Counted from the first letter of the stretch, positions 1 through 13,316 are shown. The stretch: 64,000 nucleotides of DNA from Cyanoderma ruficeps (GCA_008694505.1 VZDJ01007755.1:10328191-10392190), one strand, 5' to 3'. The notes: a model not told the origin generated them from the letters alone. Program-made: numbers and translations.

Positions 1-55
1 AGGGAAGGGAAGGGAAGGGAAGGGAAGGGAAGGGAAGGGAAGGGAAGGGAAGGGA
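1..55 (+). repeat. (AGGGA)n microsatellite, 11 units
   Basis: Eleven perfect tandem copies of the pentamer AGGGA begin at the first base of the window, so the true array may extend further to the left. The + strand carries GGG runs separated by two A residues, a pattern able to fold as a G-quadruplex. It is purine-only on this strand. It is an ordinary simple repeat apart from this structural potential. Confidence 0.97.
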
Positions 56-1604
56 ACTGACATTTAGACTTTCTTGACAGTATGGAACTCCACATTGTAA
101 TATTTACAGTAAAGCTAAAGTTTTCAGACAAAGCTTTGAATCAAATAACATGAGGACTGCAGAATCAGCAGTTATTAATCACCTATTGGATGATTTGGTG
201 GCAGGTGGACCCAAAAAGGGTCAAACACCTTCCCACCAGCGCTATTTATTGTATGAAACAAGCAGAAGCATTAAATACTGAAGTTTCATCTACAGAGCTT
301 CTATACAGGTGTGTTCCCCACTCACAAACTATGAAGTCAACAGTAGAAAGTGAAATAAGGTTGTAAGTATTTATGCAAAATTTGTGGATTTGTTAGTGAT
401 GGAAAACAGTTGTTTTCAAAATCTAGGGTTGTAAGTGTTTATGTTTTTTTATTTTCTTATAAGATATAAAATGACACAGCATACCAGACACTCAAAGAAT
501 TGCGCTTTTTTATGTTAAACATTGTAATACCTAGTGTTCTACAGGTGGTCCCTTAAAGCAGGAGTACAGAATGAGTTTTAAATACAGATGTCAGTTCCCA
601 TGGGGAAACGGCTCAAATCCTTTTGTTGTCTGGATCTATTATTGGAATTTTGTTGTCTGGGTCTATTACTTGAAATTTCAATAAAAAGACAAGCGTTGGA
701 AGCTGTCACCAGTTTACCTAACTTCCTCTAAAGCAGAAGACAACAGTTGTTCCAGATGTCACATATATTGTCAATAGCCATTCTCAAGTAATGTCTTGCA
801 AGTTCCTCTTCTGACTTCATCAGACCTCTTCCCAGGCCTTTGCCTGTTCTTTTTTTGTAAGATCCTGGACTTAAAATTCAGTTGTCTGGGTTTTACTCCA
901 AGGACTATCAACTGATCTAAGTAACTTGGCCTCTGCCAGGTCTTTACAGTAGGTAACTGCTGGTGGTAAATGCATGGAAACAGAGCCTTCAACATGCACA
1001 TCATCTACTTTTGAACACAGAGCACACAGTCTGTGCTTAGCAAAATAGGTTTCTCTTACAGGGAAAAATCAACAAACACACTTATTGATGCACTGATATC
1101 ACCCTACCATCTCCCAGACAGGAACTCCTGCACAGACAACTTAGAGCCCTGTTGGCTGTTGCAGGAAATTTACAGAAAGGTCCTCTACCATTTGGGGATT
1201 TTCTATCCCCATTTTGACAGTAATCTGTTTTCCATGCTATGCACATCCCAAGCTCCAGCCATAGGAAGTTACAGCAAACAAAATCTACCAATTCTAACAG
1301 TCTTCAGGCATAAAATATTCTAATAATGGCATATTTTCTAATGTTGCTTTGAAAAGTGCAATTCTTTCTTAAATCTGAGACTTCTGGCTAAACAGAAAAA
1401 GTGAGCGATACATAGCACATAATCTGAGTAAGAAATAAGACATACACTTTCACAACTTGTAATGAATATCATACAGATCATTTAGCACTTTTGAACCCTA
1501 CAGTTCCTAGGTCTTAATAGTATGTGGGCTACGAGAGAGGCAAGTGAATTATTAGACTAGCAAGCTGTTGTGTGTTAACCCCAGAAAGCAGCTAAACAAC
1601 TACA
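56..1604. other. AT-rich non-coding stretch, no gene recognised
   Basis: The short open frames at 771-1004 (minus), 1033-1323 (plus) and 1082-1291 (minus) overlap on opposite strands, lack splice or initiation context and encode no recognisable motif. I see nothing else here except possible unrecognised old repeat sequence. Confidence 0.6.
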
Positions 1605-2062
1605 CAGCCTTGCTCTCTTCCACCCACAGTGGGATGAAAGAGAACTTGGGGATCGAGATAAAAACTGTTCAATGAGTGAAACAGAAGTTTAAGAAGAGAG
1701 AAGCAAAACAACACAAGTGATGCAAAGCTGATCATTCTCATGGGCAGATTGATGGCCTGTCCTAAGATGGACTAAACTCCTTTTTTTTCTCTTTCTCCTG
1801 CTGAGCGTGACACTATGGCATGAAATATCTCACTGGTTAGTTGGGGTCATCTGACCAGTGGTGTGCCCTGCCAGTTCTTGTCCCCCCGCAATCTATTCAT
1901 TGTGGAGACAGACTAAGAGAGAAGGCCTTGATGCTGTTCAGCAATAGCCAAAACATCAGCGTGCTATCAGTACCATCTTGGCCATAAATCTAAAATACAG
2001 CACCATACCAACTGCTGTGAATACAATTAACTCTATCCCAGCCAGGCTTGGTCTACAAGAGA
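1605..2062 (-). mobile_element. Old avian ERVL-type LTR fragment
   Basis: The + strand reads as the reverse complement of a common avian retroviral LTR family, recognised from memory. Landmarks are an AAGTGATGCA-like segment near 1710, a TTGGGGTCA-CTG stretch near 1840, the segment 'GCTGTTCAGCAATAGCCAAA' near 1932, and the terminal 'TTAACTCTATCCCAGCC' near 2028. The copy at 41.2-41.8 kb shares the middle part. The copy is diverged and I could not place its ends exactly or find a target duplication. It is probably a solo or truncated LTR with no internal retroviral genes beside it. The exact family name is uncertain. Confidence 0.7.
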
Positions 2063-5000
2063 TTGCTGAGGAAAAATAGCCAGAAGTAGATGGAGAAAAT
2101 ATCTTGTATCTTTGCACTCATCCCACTGCATTCTACTTCACAACAGAAGAAGATCCTGATACATGAACATTTTTGCTAAAAAGTACCACTGTGTCAGTTT
2201 GATTTGTGATACTCTGTTATAAATTATATTGGTTTAATAATTCAGACTTGATTTTTCTTAATACTTTTATTACTCCTTCAATGTTAGGCCTGAAATCTAG
2301 TTTGATTTGACAAAATTTTTTTTTATCTAAAGTTCTAGGGCAAAAGATCTTCATGTACAACAACTCAAACACTCCTCATACAATGAAGGTAGTCTTCCCC
2401 ACAGTGAAGATAATACACCTGAAAAATTCTCCTTTTGTTCCTTAACTTTCAAAACCAAAAACCTCAAAAGAGTAACAGTTTCCTACTACCCCATACCCAG
2501 GGCCATATGAACAAATGGCAACTCTACGTACACATTTCCATTCAATTTACTAGCACTCCACTGCCAGCTCAACAGAAACAAGACTTCGCCTTTGACATTT
2601 CAGAAGAGGTTGCTATATAATTGTCACAAAATTTTAAACCAGCAGTAATTTAAATCTATTTTAAACAAAAATTAACCGGTAGCTAGATAGAGAATATGTG
2701 GGATATCAGAAAAACACCTAGAGAACAGATGTACAAATAAAGAGTACAAGAGGCATCACTTTTCAGGGTTAAGCAGAAAATGAAGCATGCACTGACCTTT
2801 CACTTGGATCCACATGGCCATCTAAATGAATTTAAACTAGATACAAGATCTGTACCGTCCAATTTAAGTTTATGAAGCAATTTTTCAAACAACTACGCAC
2901 CAGTTACAATATACATGATGGAAATTGGGTACTGAATCTTTCATTGTAGCAGCTACATTCTAATTTGTCTGTCAACTCTGTTGCTAGTTGAAGTGTGTCT
3001 ATTAATCTATTTGTGTTTGGATCCATTCCATTTTCCTAATTTTCTGGGCAGCTTTCACAGAGACTCCATATTTCATAAAAAGAACCTCCCACAGCACACA
3101 CTTTCTTCTGTCTTCCCATATGTTGCATTTTCCTTCAAGATATCTCTGGTCCAGTGCCCAAGGTTAACTTGCTTCTGTCACAGACTAGTTGTTGCACAAC
3201 TGATGAATTCTCCTGGATCTACAGAGACAGAAAGCACCTGATTTACTCTTGTGAGCAGGAATTCCCTCATTCTACTGAATGTAGAATGGTGCTTGCCAAA
3301 AGAAAGAGAAAATAATTTTTTAGTATTTTGAAGATTTATTTTTACACTATTTCTTAATGATTTTACATCAATGCCTTTGAAGCAATTAAAGCAAACATTA
3401 AAATCAGGTTAATACACTTCTACAGTAAGCACAGGGTACAGATACGTTAACAAGGATAAGAACTCTGTGCATGATTAACCAGTTGAGTGCAGATCACTGT
3501 TTTCTGAGGTATTTCAGATTTCATTACTAAAGCAGGACCACCACAACTGACTCATTATATAAAGTGTGTAGTATGGATGCCCAAGCAGGTTATTCAAATT
3601 GCCCCCTTTTTTCTTTTGGGCTTTTTGAACGGAATACTGGATTTTAAAGAATACCTTGTTGCCAGGAATACAGTCTACTCCAGTAGACTACTGATCCTCA
3701 GGAACACAATAGTGCCCATCATCGTAATTATTTTGGCTGCCGTAAGATAGATTTGCATCACGTTGTCTCTTTCACCACTGACATAATAGCACTAATACCT
3801 CTTATGACAAAACAATTGATGATTACTGCTAGCTTGACGTAGGAGTCCCAAGCCACAGGTGTATTATTTATTGAAAAGGAATAGCAGATATATTTTGGAA
3901 ACAGACTGGACTGAAGGTCACTAAAATTACGTTTTGCTGTGAATTCTGCTTGCAAGGGTTATACAAGAAAAATCTAGTGGATGCACAGCCATATAGGATA
4001 ACAGGAAAGCTGCCTTCTGCTCCCTTTACAGTTGGTGGAGAGACAGGAACTTCTGCAGCACAGTCAACCCCATCCAAATCTTGAGTGCCACAGAGGATGG
4101 TCTCTTTCCTTCTACTGCAGGGAAGCTCAGAGTAGTCAGCAGACACACCACACTCAAACTTTTAGCATTAGAGAGGACTAATCCAGGCCTCAGTGTTTTG
4201 CTATCCTCTTCTATTCTCTCTGGATTAGAATTCTTGTTCTGTTGTATCACAATTAATGAGTTTACCACAGTGATGAGTCTGCCCAAGAAAAGGTTCTGCA
4301 ATTTCCTATTCAGTGCTTAAAGGTGAAAGAAAATGAACACTGAATTGCTTCTTCTCTGAATGGGTACATCAGTAAGTAAGACATGGAGGAAACCTTTCCC
4401 CATAACAGTGATAAACTGAAACACTGTTAAACATCGCACTGTCAGCAAATAAGTCAGAAAAGCCCAGGCTCTCCCTTTATACACAACCATAAGCATGGTC
4501 ACCTCAACCAGTGCACTGGGTTTTTTCTTTGTGGCAGGGACTCAAAGTAATTATCTTGACCATGGCTGTAAAGCACAGATAACTAGCCCATTAAAGCTGA
4601 ATGGAAAAACAAGTTGTTTGGAATGAATTATTAACTCAGATGAAAATACAATCAAATGCATTACTTGATAGATAGTACAGTATGTGTGGTTCCCAGAAGG
4701 AATAAATACAAAACCAACATCATCAACAGCAGTTTTGTTACTGTATTTACAGCAAGGAGGGTAGATTTTCATCATAATCATCATCACTTGATGTACTGCA
4801 GATTAAAAAGCCTAATGAGAGATAAATAAAATACATTAAGTATTTTCAGATTTTTAGCACAACCTCAGTAAATGGAAATGTTAAAAGTTATGCTCAGATA
4901 AGACTTAAAGAAGGTGATTAAATAAGTTAAGCAAACTGCTAAATTATGAAATTTTGAGATTCTTTTGAAGGAACAACTGCTATCTACATCACTAAATAAT

Positions 5001-5700
5001 TCCCTTATATTAAACATACATTTTATCCACATCAAGTAATGAAAATAAATAGCAATAATTTCTAAGAAAAACTAATATCTTTACTCATCCAAAAATATTT
5101 TTAAATATTGAAGACTGTAACAAATTCTCCCCATCACTCATAGCTGTAGGGAAATGTTCTCAACTGACAGTTTGAAGGAGAAAAATGACCCCTTTCTACT
5201 ACAAAATCTCTCTAACACAGAATATCGAACTTGAATAAAACACTAACGGAGAAATGTTCAAAGTTTTAAACATTTTCTTTGATGACATGTTCTTTCTAGT
5301 CAAGGAAATCATGACAAGTAAGTTAGAAAATGTCTCTTCTCCTCTTTCAGTGCAATTCACCACCGACAGTGGTCTGTCATTCCCATGAGCTTCCACTCCT
5401 TCCTTTCAGTCAGACAAACAAAATACCCAACTGCCATCTCAGCTCTTTTACTCCTCACCAGCAGGTTCCCTTCTGAAGATTTCAGTCATTTCTGTGACAC
5501 TGCTGTCTCTCCCACTTAACAAACAAGTCAGGCTTCCTCTTTGGAAAATGGAGTGATATTTTTATACTACAGTGATCAAAACAGACAAGTGTACAATCAG
5601 TCTTTAATCAGAAGATAGTCAGCAGAACAATGCCAAAGACAATGGATGCAGGGCCTTTATGGTGGAATTTACCACGCATGATTCAGCACCTAGGAGGCAG
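2063..5700. other. Non-coding stretch with no supported gene
   Basis: AT-rich sequence with scattered short open frames. The minus-strand interval 3675-4345 holds several adjacent open stretches in different frames, including two hydrophobic ones; this is discussed as a weak finding. Nothing else is recognised. Confidence 0.55.
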
Positions 5701-5705
5701 ACATC
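5701..5705. repeat. Target-site duplication, left copy (ACATC)
   Basis: The five bases ACATC directly precede the LTR and are repeated exactly at 6382-6386 after it, as expected for integrase-mediated insertion. Confidence 0.9.
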
Positions 5706-6381
5706 TGTCCTAGGGTGACTACGGTGCCTGTATCCCCAATCGTCTCTTCTGTGTTTGCTGTGTGTTCTGTACCTTTAACCCTGGTTCTGAGAGTGAGCAG
5801 GAAAGAAGACAGGCGCAGTTTGTTTTGAAAAAACAGTTTTCACTCCTCCGCGCTTCTTCGTCGTCCTTGGGTGTTCGTCGGATGCACGGACAGCGGCAAG
5901 AGAGAGGTATTTTTCCCTTTTTAGTTAGTCTAGCTAGCTGAGGCAAAAAGGCTTCCTGGACTGGTTTTTTGGACTGGTTTTTTTTTACCTTTTTTTCTTG
6001 GGACTGTTTAAATTTGCTCTGGACTGAAAAAACCCAGAGGAACACCAGGAGCTGCACCTGTGGCCCACCGGGCCTGGACCTCGGCATTTTCCAGCGCCAC
6101 AGGGACTGGGACTGATAAGAGACTGAGAGAGCTGAACTGGCTCACGGCAAGGACTTCTCTCAGTTTTGCCATCTCTCTTTGGACCAGCGAGAGGTTTTAT
6201 TGTTTCATATTATTCATTCCTTATGCTTATGGGCAGTTTGTTTGTTAAATAAATAGTTTTTTCCACTTTTCTCGGAGGAAGTTCTTTTCCCGGACCGACT
6301 GGGGGGAGGGGCCATTTAGGTTTGCTCTCCAGACGAATCCCATTCGGAGGTTTCCTCCCAAATTTGCCCTAAACCAGGACA
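5706..6381 (+). mobile_element. Solo retroviral LTR with intact ends
   Basis: A 676-bp element starts with TGTCCTAGGG and ends with AACCAGGACA, giving the TG...CA ends of a retroviral LTR and a perfect 6-bp terminal inverted repeat (TGTCCT/AGGACA). Exact ACATC duplications flank it. It is richer in GC than the surroundings, and an AATAAA polyadenylation signal at 6248-6253 sets the + orientation. No gag, pol or env remnants adjoin it, so it is a solo LTR left by recombination between two LTRs. The intact ends suggest it is among the younger insertions here. The open frames at 5719-6087 (minus) and 6060-6248 (plus) lie inside it and are not genes. It resembles passerine LTRs I know; the family name is not certain. 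Confidence 0.92.
6248..6253 (+). promoter_or_regulatory. LTR polyadenylation signal AATAAA
   Basis: A canonical AATAAA lies within the solo LTR, about 130 bp before its 3' end, consistent with the R/U5 region of a + strand retroviral LTR. Confidence 0.7.
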
Positions 6382-6386
6382 ACATC
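6382..6386. repeat. Target-site duplication, right copy (ACATC)
   Basis: Exact repeat of the ACATC at 5701-5705, directly after the LTR's terminal CA. Confidence 0.9.
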
Positions 6387-9300
6387 TAGCCCTAGCTTCC
6401 CTTTCAGAGAAAGTCCTCCTGGTTCAGAGAAAAGCATCAGGATCTCCAAGAGTGATTCATTCCACCTAGCTTAGATACATCCTTTAGAAGAAATTGAATC
6501 TTCCTTGACATCTTCTGGGTATGACCGAGACCAATGCCAGTCAGAGTGCATTAGGAAGTGAGCACTGTTGTACCATTGAACAGCATGTACAGAATTAACC
6601 ATAAATTTTCATATATGAATGAGTGTTAATCACTAAATGGCTGTACAGCAATTGCGGTGTGTGGTGTGTATATATATTAACAGATCTGTGTATATGCAGC
6701 CTACTCATATGTATTTTGCTACGCAATGAATATGTAATAGCCATATAAGTAAAGATTTGCATAAGTGAAACATATTTTGAGCAGAACAGTTTTTTCAGTT
6801 TGGCTTGTTTACTATTATATTAATCAGTAAAGTATTCTGGAAAAAGATACTAACTTCAACATAATGGCATAATTTAGTCATGGAAGTTATTTTTCATAAC
6901 CCTTAAGTACTTGAGGATTCTTTTTTTTTTATTTTGCTTACTTTGCAGGATTTTTGCTTTGTTTTTGGTTTTTTTCCTTTACTTTTCTATTATTTTATGA
7001 AAGTAGAGTCTAGGAAAGGGTTTTAACCATATTTCAGAAATATTTCATGTTCAGCAGTGAAGTTATGATATAACATTTCCTACCTTGAAAACATAAATTT
7101 TGGCTTCATCATTTTCAAGTGATCCCAGGGATCCCAGAAAGCTGACAGGTTCAGTTTCCTGGTGAAAGTTAGAGCTTCTATTCTGATCCAAATAGCCAGA
7201 AGTAAGGATCACATTGTTTAACACAATCTTATCTGCCACATATATATTCAAGCTGTCGGGAGAAACTGTTGCCATGACATATACCTAAAGAGACATAAAA
7301 AACTGAGGTACTGATATAGGGTAAAAAAGGAGAAAAACTGGCCATATAAGTTGTGAATTATTTCCTGCCGCATATAACCCGTAGACCTGGTGCACAACCT
7401 GGGGCTGATCAGAATTATGAGAACATGTGGCTCTTCTCTGTTCGGTTCTTAATAAACAAATAACAATATAATTATATAATTGCATGCTTTCCAATAATTC
7501 AAGACAAATTTTCAGAGTATTCATTTTTCTCCAGATTGTTTACTATATTCCATGCTGTTTGCTTTGTAGAGAAGAATGAAAAGCAAACACAGAACAAAAA
7601 GAATAAAGTATCAAGGCAAATGAGGACACCATACAAAGCAGCAATGCAAAATCAAATTAAACATACAAAACAATTACATATTGCAAAAATAAGCATGGGG
7701 GAACACTCCTGCATAGAATTAGAGTATAATTTAGGTTCTCTCAACATCTCAATAACATTGTAAGGGTTTGTTTAAAAAGAAAAAAAAAAGTTTTATTAAT
7801 GTCTACCACATTTCACTGTGCTGAACTAGGCAGAAATTTATGCCATTTCTGAAATTTTAAAGCATTATCCCATAATTTGAGTTTTGATTCATGAAACACA
7901 AAAATATTTTCCAGATTATTAAACCAATTTACTTAAAGATTGTGTAGAGGTTCTAACTCCACTTGCCAATTTTTAACTGTGCTTAGAAAAAAAGAGATGC
8001 AACTAAGATGTATCACCTAGATTATGACAGCATCTAATATATAACATGCAATTTTTAAACCTACCAAAAGGTGATTCATAGTACAAAAGATAAAGTTGTA
8101 AACATACAGATGTGATATGAAACAGTACACAAAAGAACAAAAAAAGGAGTTTACAACTGTAGAAGAGCTTTCGGTAGCAGTGACTGATTTAAGCATTTGT
8201 TCACATGTTGCTTTCTCTTATTTATTTATTTTGGCTTTGAATTATAACATTATTTTCACCTCCATCTGTCACAAAGCAACATTTGTTCCAGTTTTAACTT
8301 GTATCATTCTCTGTTTCCTCCACATCATTAGCATTTCTTCTGCCATTAACGACAAGTAGCCTGTTAAAAGACCAGTATTGCCAGTATGGATTTTGAATTT
8401 GAAACATCTCGCAGGATGTAATGCTTCACATTCTCATTACAACTAATGTCCATTTTAAAGGAGAAAATAATTCTGTGCAAAACCTTTGGGGTGCATATTG
8501 TTATAAATTTGCGAGGACAGGGAGGAAGAAAACATGCCAACTGATATCTCTAGCAAAAGGAATATGGTTAACTGGGACAGGAAACAAAGGGACATGATTC
8601 ACAGAAACAAAAAATACCTGTTGGAGGTACTTGCAGATACACATCTTATATGTCATACAAGTAAGTCAGAAATTACAACATGATTGACAATACTTGAACT
8701 CCATGTGAAGTGAAGAAACCACAATCCGATTGAGGGATTTATCTGCATGCATTTAATTCTAACTGTAAAATGAAATTTTGAACTCTTGTTATATAGATTT
8801 AAGCAATGCCATACAATTCTATAGATCCAGAAAAATTTCAAGATATAGCTCAGATACTATCATCAACTTCACTGTTAAACCTGACAACATTTAAGTGACA
8901 AGACTGTCTTTCCCTTATTTCAGTCAAGTCATCAGAAGCAATCCTGTCATTACTTTATGTATTTATCTCACAAATTTCTACAAGTAGCATAGTCAAGATC
9001 GCAGAGATGCTGGTATTCCAGGAAAAAAAGTATTTTTTTAATATTTCCACAATCAAAAATTTCATTTCACATGTAATAAAAACTGTGCAGTCTTAAAATT
9101 CTTTGAAGAAGTTCAATTTTTTTTCTGTAGTATTTGACAAACAACCTTCAAATTCTTGTTATCAGTGATCATTCTCATCATCTAGACTGGAAATATATGC
9201 TTTTTCTTAAGTCCTAAGGCTTAAGCTCAAAATTCCTACAGGGTGCTATTTCATTGTAAAATAAGATTAGCTTTGAAATTACCATAGGCATTAAACAGCC

Positions 9301-12300
9301 ACTTTACAAGGAGCTCCCAGCTTCAGTACTGTAGGCACTGATGACGGTTGTTTGTTTTTTTTCCTTCTGAAAGACACAGGACCTCAAGCCAAATGAATCC
9401 CAAATTGAGATTAAGATGAGCCAATGTGACAAGTTTTCGCTCAACTTCAAAAATGCAGCTGTCCACTAAAAATTGTAAGGTCAAGAGACAACTCTCCAGC
9501 AGATGAATTAGACTCACACGTCATGAGATGTCCAGATGGATGACAATTTCGGAACAGCAGAAGGCTTAGCAGAAGAAGTTCTGACTGCAGTACAAACACC
9601 GAGCTGCACACACTGCTTCTGATGACAGCTGAACAGTGACCAAGAAGAGCATTATCAAGCACGTGATGGAAGTCCATGTGGAATGTCCGTGGCTGAAGCC
9701 ACAGTACTCCCCACAATGCCAAGCAGAACACAGAGCTGACAGGAGTTAAACACGGGAATCAGCGTGCTGGAATCCAAATGTTCTGTTTTACATGGAAGTA
9801 AGATAAACCACATATTCTCATTGCAGAAGCTGGGCAGGTACCACCAGAAGACAAGAAACATCAACTACAAGATGAAAGCACCGGGAAATTCTGGGCCCAC
9901 TTCTGAATCAAAACATTCTACACAATTTGTGACTTGTGCTGTCTTTTCCTGAAGAATTTCTGATGACTTTTTAGAATACATAAGGGCACCTCTAGCCCTT
10001 TAACTTTCAAGTTGTTCCCTTCACGCATGAAACATCAGCGCTCCTAAACCTTACTCTACTCCTTTTTCTCTGTTCTACAGAAATAAAGTGATCATGATTC
10101 GTTTAGATCTTTATATTGTATCTTTTATCATAGTAGCCAAGATCTAATTCTGGGCTTTGTAAACTGAGATTTTGCTCAGATAAACAAATTTTGAAAATCC
10201 ACAAGAACTAGATGGACTCGCTGCATCACACTGAACAACTAAGCTCCATTTGTCCATTAATAGAAACTGTGTAGTTTAGATCAGACATAAGTCATATTAA
10301 ATGTTTCTTCTACTTGCCTAATTTTCTCAACAGCAGGAAAATTTTACCTAAATTCTAATTCATCCTGTTTCAAAAAATAATGCTGCTTCCTTTCACTGTG
10401 ACAATTTCAAACCTGGCATGGCTGATCACTGGAATTTCTAAACCTCCCATACACTAATATTCTACCTAAAGCTTAATCTGCTTATTAAGTGTCACTTGTA
10501 GGACAAGACTCTTTTCCACCTGCTGAGGAAAATCACACAGCACCCAGCAGTAAGCAGAACCGATACAAGAAATATGATAGCAAGATTCCACAACGCAAGC
10601 AAGATTTAATTCCATTAATTCCTTTTGTGCCCTGAGGTATCATTTGTGATTCTCATGGCAACTGCAAACCAGACATTTATAAATGGCAAACAAAAAGGCC
10701 AAACCATTTACTGCATCTTGATTTATGGTATCACATTATTTTGATTATAGAATTTCAGCATAATCAGGAAACTTTCAGAAAACAGCACCGATTGCTCAAG
10801 CTTTATGCAGTGAAACACACATATGAAACAATTACACAATTCCAATCTAACAGCTAGTGCATCATATTTATTAATTCTTTCAAATTATCAGACTCTGTTT
10901 TCCTCTCCCACTGTTTTAATGTTTGGCTTTAAGAACATTTTAGTTTCCCAAAGCTCAACTGAATTACCCAAATGCTTGATTTTTAAGTTCACATGTTTGC
11001 AAGATTAGTGTTTTAACCTGGTCTTTCCACACGCCATGCAATGTATGGCATATGATGAAACATTCTAATATTGGTGAACCCCTAAAGGAGTGAGCCTTGG
11101 CATCTCAATCTTCATTCTGTGAATTGTTCATCAGAGAACTCATTCAAAGTGCTTCTGCTGTGGTATTAAATGCCTTCAGTGGCTAAACTCTTTATTTGCT
11201 ATCTCAGACCCTGAGATTTCTACTGTACACAAGGTGTTGATCATGTTAAAATTCTGGCAACACAAGAGAAACGCATTATAGTTACACACCTTCAGAGGTA
11301 TGAACACAGTTAAAAAACCTTAGGCATCTAAATCAATCATAACAAATAAAGTTAGAAAACAGTGTTTCTCTTCTTTGCACTGCTGGTTTATTTCTTTATT
11401 CTTGTATTTCTTACTACTAAAAGATTGTTTTTAAGGCAGTTTAAAGTCAAGAAGTTGAGGAAAAACCTAAGTTGCTCCTCTCCTCTGCTAAAACATTTTG
11501 AAACACTTTTTTTTTTTTTTCATTCCTGAATGAAACTGGATAGAACTCAGACCTAGCATATCTAAAGTTAAAGATAAAAAAGTTGAAATGTCTCTTCATA
11601 ATATCTCCACTCACATCTATGCATTGGTTTGTGCTTGGTCTGTGTGTACAGAGAAGGACAAACAAAAAGGATTTTCCAGTGTATGGAGAGGAAAAACAGG
11701 AAAAGTGTAACTGTCAAGATTTTTATTGTAGCTTTTTTCTCTGACTTCAACTTCATGTTGTTATGATTTTTTTAAAATCAATCAGGCCTCATAAACAGAA
11801 TATAAGTACTCTTGATGTGTACACGTTAGTCTCAATTTAGAGGCAGTAATTATATTGTCTAGAACTTGACATTCTAGTTTCCCATCTTTATGCAAACATT
11901 TTTTCTAATTTTAATTAAAGACACTTTTTTTTTTTAAATTGTGTTAAAAGGAGTTCATAGAAGTGAGAAATTTAAAGCAGTACATGGATGCCTTCCAAAC
12001 ATTTCACTACAAAAAAAATTCTGCTAGTAATTGTTCCGAAAAAAATTGTTCCCTTCATTTTGGCACTGTGGAATAGAATAGAGTTGAATTCCTCAATGAT
12101 TAACTTACTCCCCTTCACAAGAAATCATTAATTCACTAAACAACTTTAATTACTGTTTGAAGCTTACACTCAATCCAATTCAGCACAAACAAATATTTAG
12201 CAGTTCAAGATGTTCTTTATTTTAAGCACCTCTGTCTCTACACTTAAGCAGCTAGTTTGTGACAAATATAGACAATTGAATCAGACTTTTGAGGGTGTGG

Positions 12301-13229
12301 GGGAGGGGAGAGAACAACCCAAAAAAACCCAAACCAAACCCGTTTCTTCTTAGAAATTCTTTACGGAGTGGATTAAATGAGTGAAATCAAGTTAAATCCT
12401 GTATTATGTTGCAAGAATGCAAGTGCATTAAACAAAACTAATTTCAGAAGTCATGAGCTTTCTGTTTATATTGCTAGCTAGTGTGGCTGAGATAACTATT
12501 GTCTAGGGTCATTGGATGAGGACTGCGGGTGAACACACACAAACCCACTTAGGCCTGACAGATGAGACCCTGCAAAAAAAAACCTCAGCTCCCTCTCCTC
12601 TTTAAGCCAGCTCTTACACCCACTAGAAATCTCTCCTAGCACAGGCTCAGGTGAGCAGGGTACAAAGACAAAATCTCATGGTGTTCTTTAGATGAGAGTA
12701 GCTCATCTCTCTGCTTAGCTGATGGTGTTAGCCATCCTGTGTATAAGGTAAACAGGAATTTTGTCACTGGGTTAAATCCTAACTCCACTGTATCCCACTC
12801 TGTGAATTGTGAACTGTAACTGATGATGATTTTAACTCTGCAATCTTGCCAAGGAACAGCAAGAGGTGCAAAAATAATACTGGGTTTTTTTATTTATATT
12901 CACAGCATTTATATGTTCCTCTTGCAACTTTACTGCTTATTTTAATTTGAATCTTAGTTATATTCCGGAAGAACTAATGGAATTATGAAATATCAATGGT
13001 TTCCAACTCTCACTTCCCTGAAGACATTGCTGAAAAAAACTATTAAAAGTTGCAGAGCTTAGGAAACGTTCCTTTATTGAAACAATCTACTGTGATTTAA
13101 AACACATTTCAGTCAGTCAAATATTATGGGGTAGAAAAATCTAACCAATGGTCCAAATCCAAACCCAGCATTAAAAGAGGCAGCCTGGCTAAGATACATC
13201 AAATGCTAGGAAGTCTCCCCTGTCCTTAC
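6387..13229. other. AT-rich, probably intronic; one candidate exon only
   Basis: Apart from the candidate exon at 7084-7284, this stretch shows only short poly-A/poly-T tracts (for example 7768-7791 and 11507-11520) and noise-level open frames on both strands. No repeat family, RNA gene or promoter is recognised. Confidence 0.5.
7084..7284 (-). CDS. Candidate internal coding exon, 67 codons, gene not recognised
   Basis: On the minus strand an open segment of 201 bp is bounded by an acceptor (pyrimidine-rich TTTTTTATGTCTCTTTAG) and a donor (CAAG|GTAGGA). It is entered and left in phase 0. The predicted peptide contains YVMATVSPDSLNIYVAD, later GSLGSLENDEAK, and ends IYVFK. Its composition is that of a soluble globular protein (many D, E, S, N, few C or W), unlike the Phe/Cys/His-rich noise translations nearby. 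I do not recognise the family. If real, it belongs to a minus-strand gene whose other exons lie far apart. The alternative is a chance open frame in intron sequence; conservation in other birds would decide. Confidence 0.45.
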
Positions 13230-13316
13230 CTTTAAAGCTTCACCTGAAACAGCACTTTGTTTGCAGTAATGATAAGGACCAAAAACAACACTTAATTTGT
13301 AATGATTAAAACTTTT
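13230..13316 (-). CDS. Candidate internal exon, 29 codons, phase 0-0
   Basis: An 87-bp minus-strand segment is preceded by a good acceptor (GGCTTTTTATTTTCTGGGCCCAG) and followed by a strong donor (AAAG|GTAAGG). Only one of the three frames is open throughout. It encodes a peptide containing YKLSVVFGPYHYCKQ and SGEALK, and begins and ends on codon boundaries, as does the candidate at 7084-7284, so the two could be joined directly without a frame break. The product is not recognised. At this length an open frame alone carries little weight; the splice sites and shared phase are the main support. Confidence 0.33.

Noticed and set aside
3868..4301. Overlapping minus-strand frames as one gene
   Set aside because: Frames switch repeatedly without splice logic, and no domain is recognised.
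5719..6087. 122-codon minus-strand frame as a gene
   Set aside because: Lies within the solo LTR, antisense to it, and is explained by the LTR's GC content.
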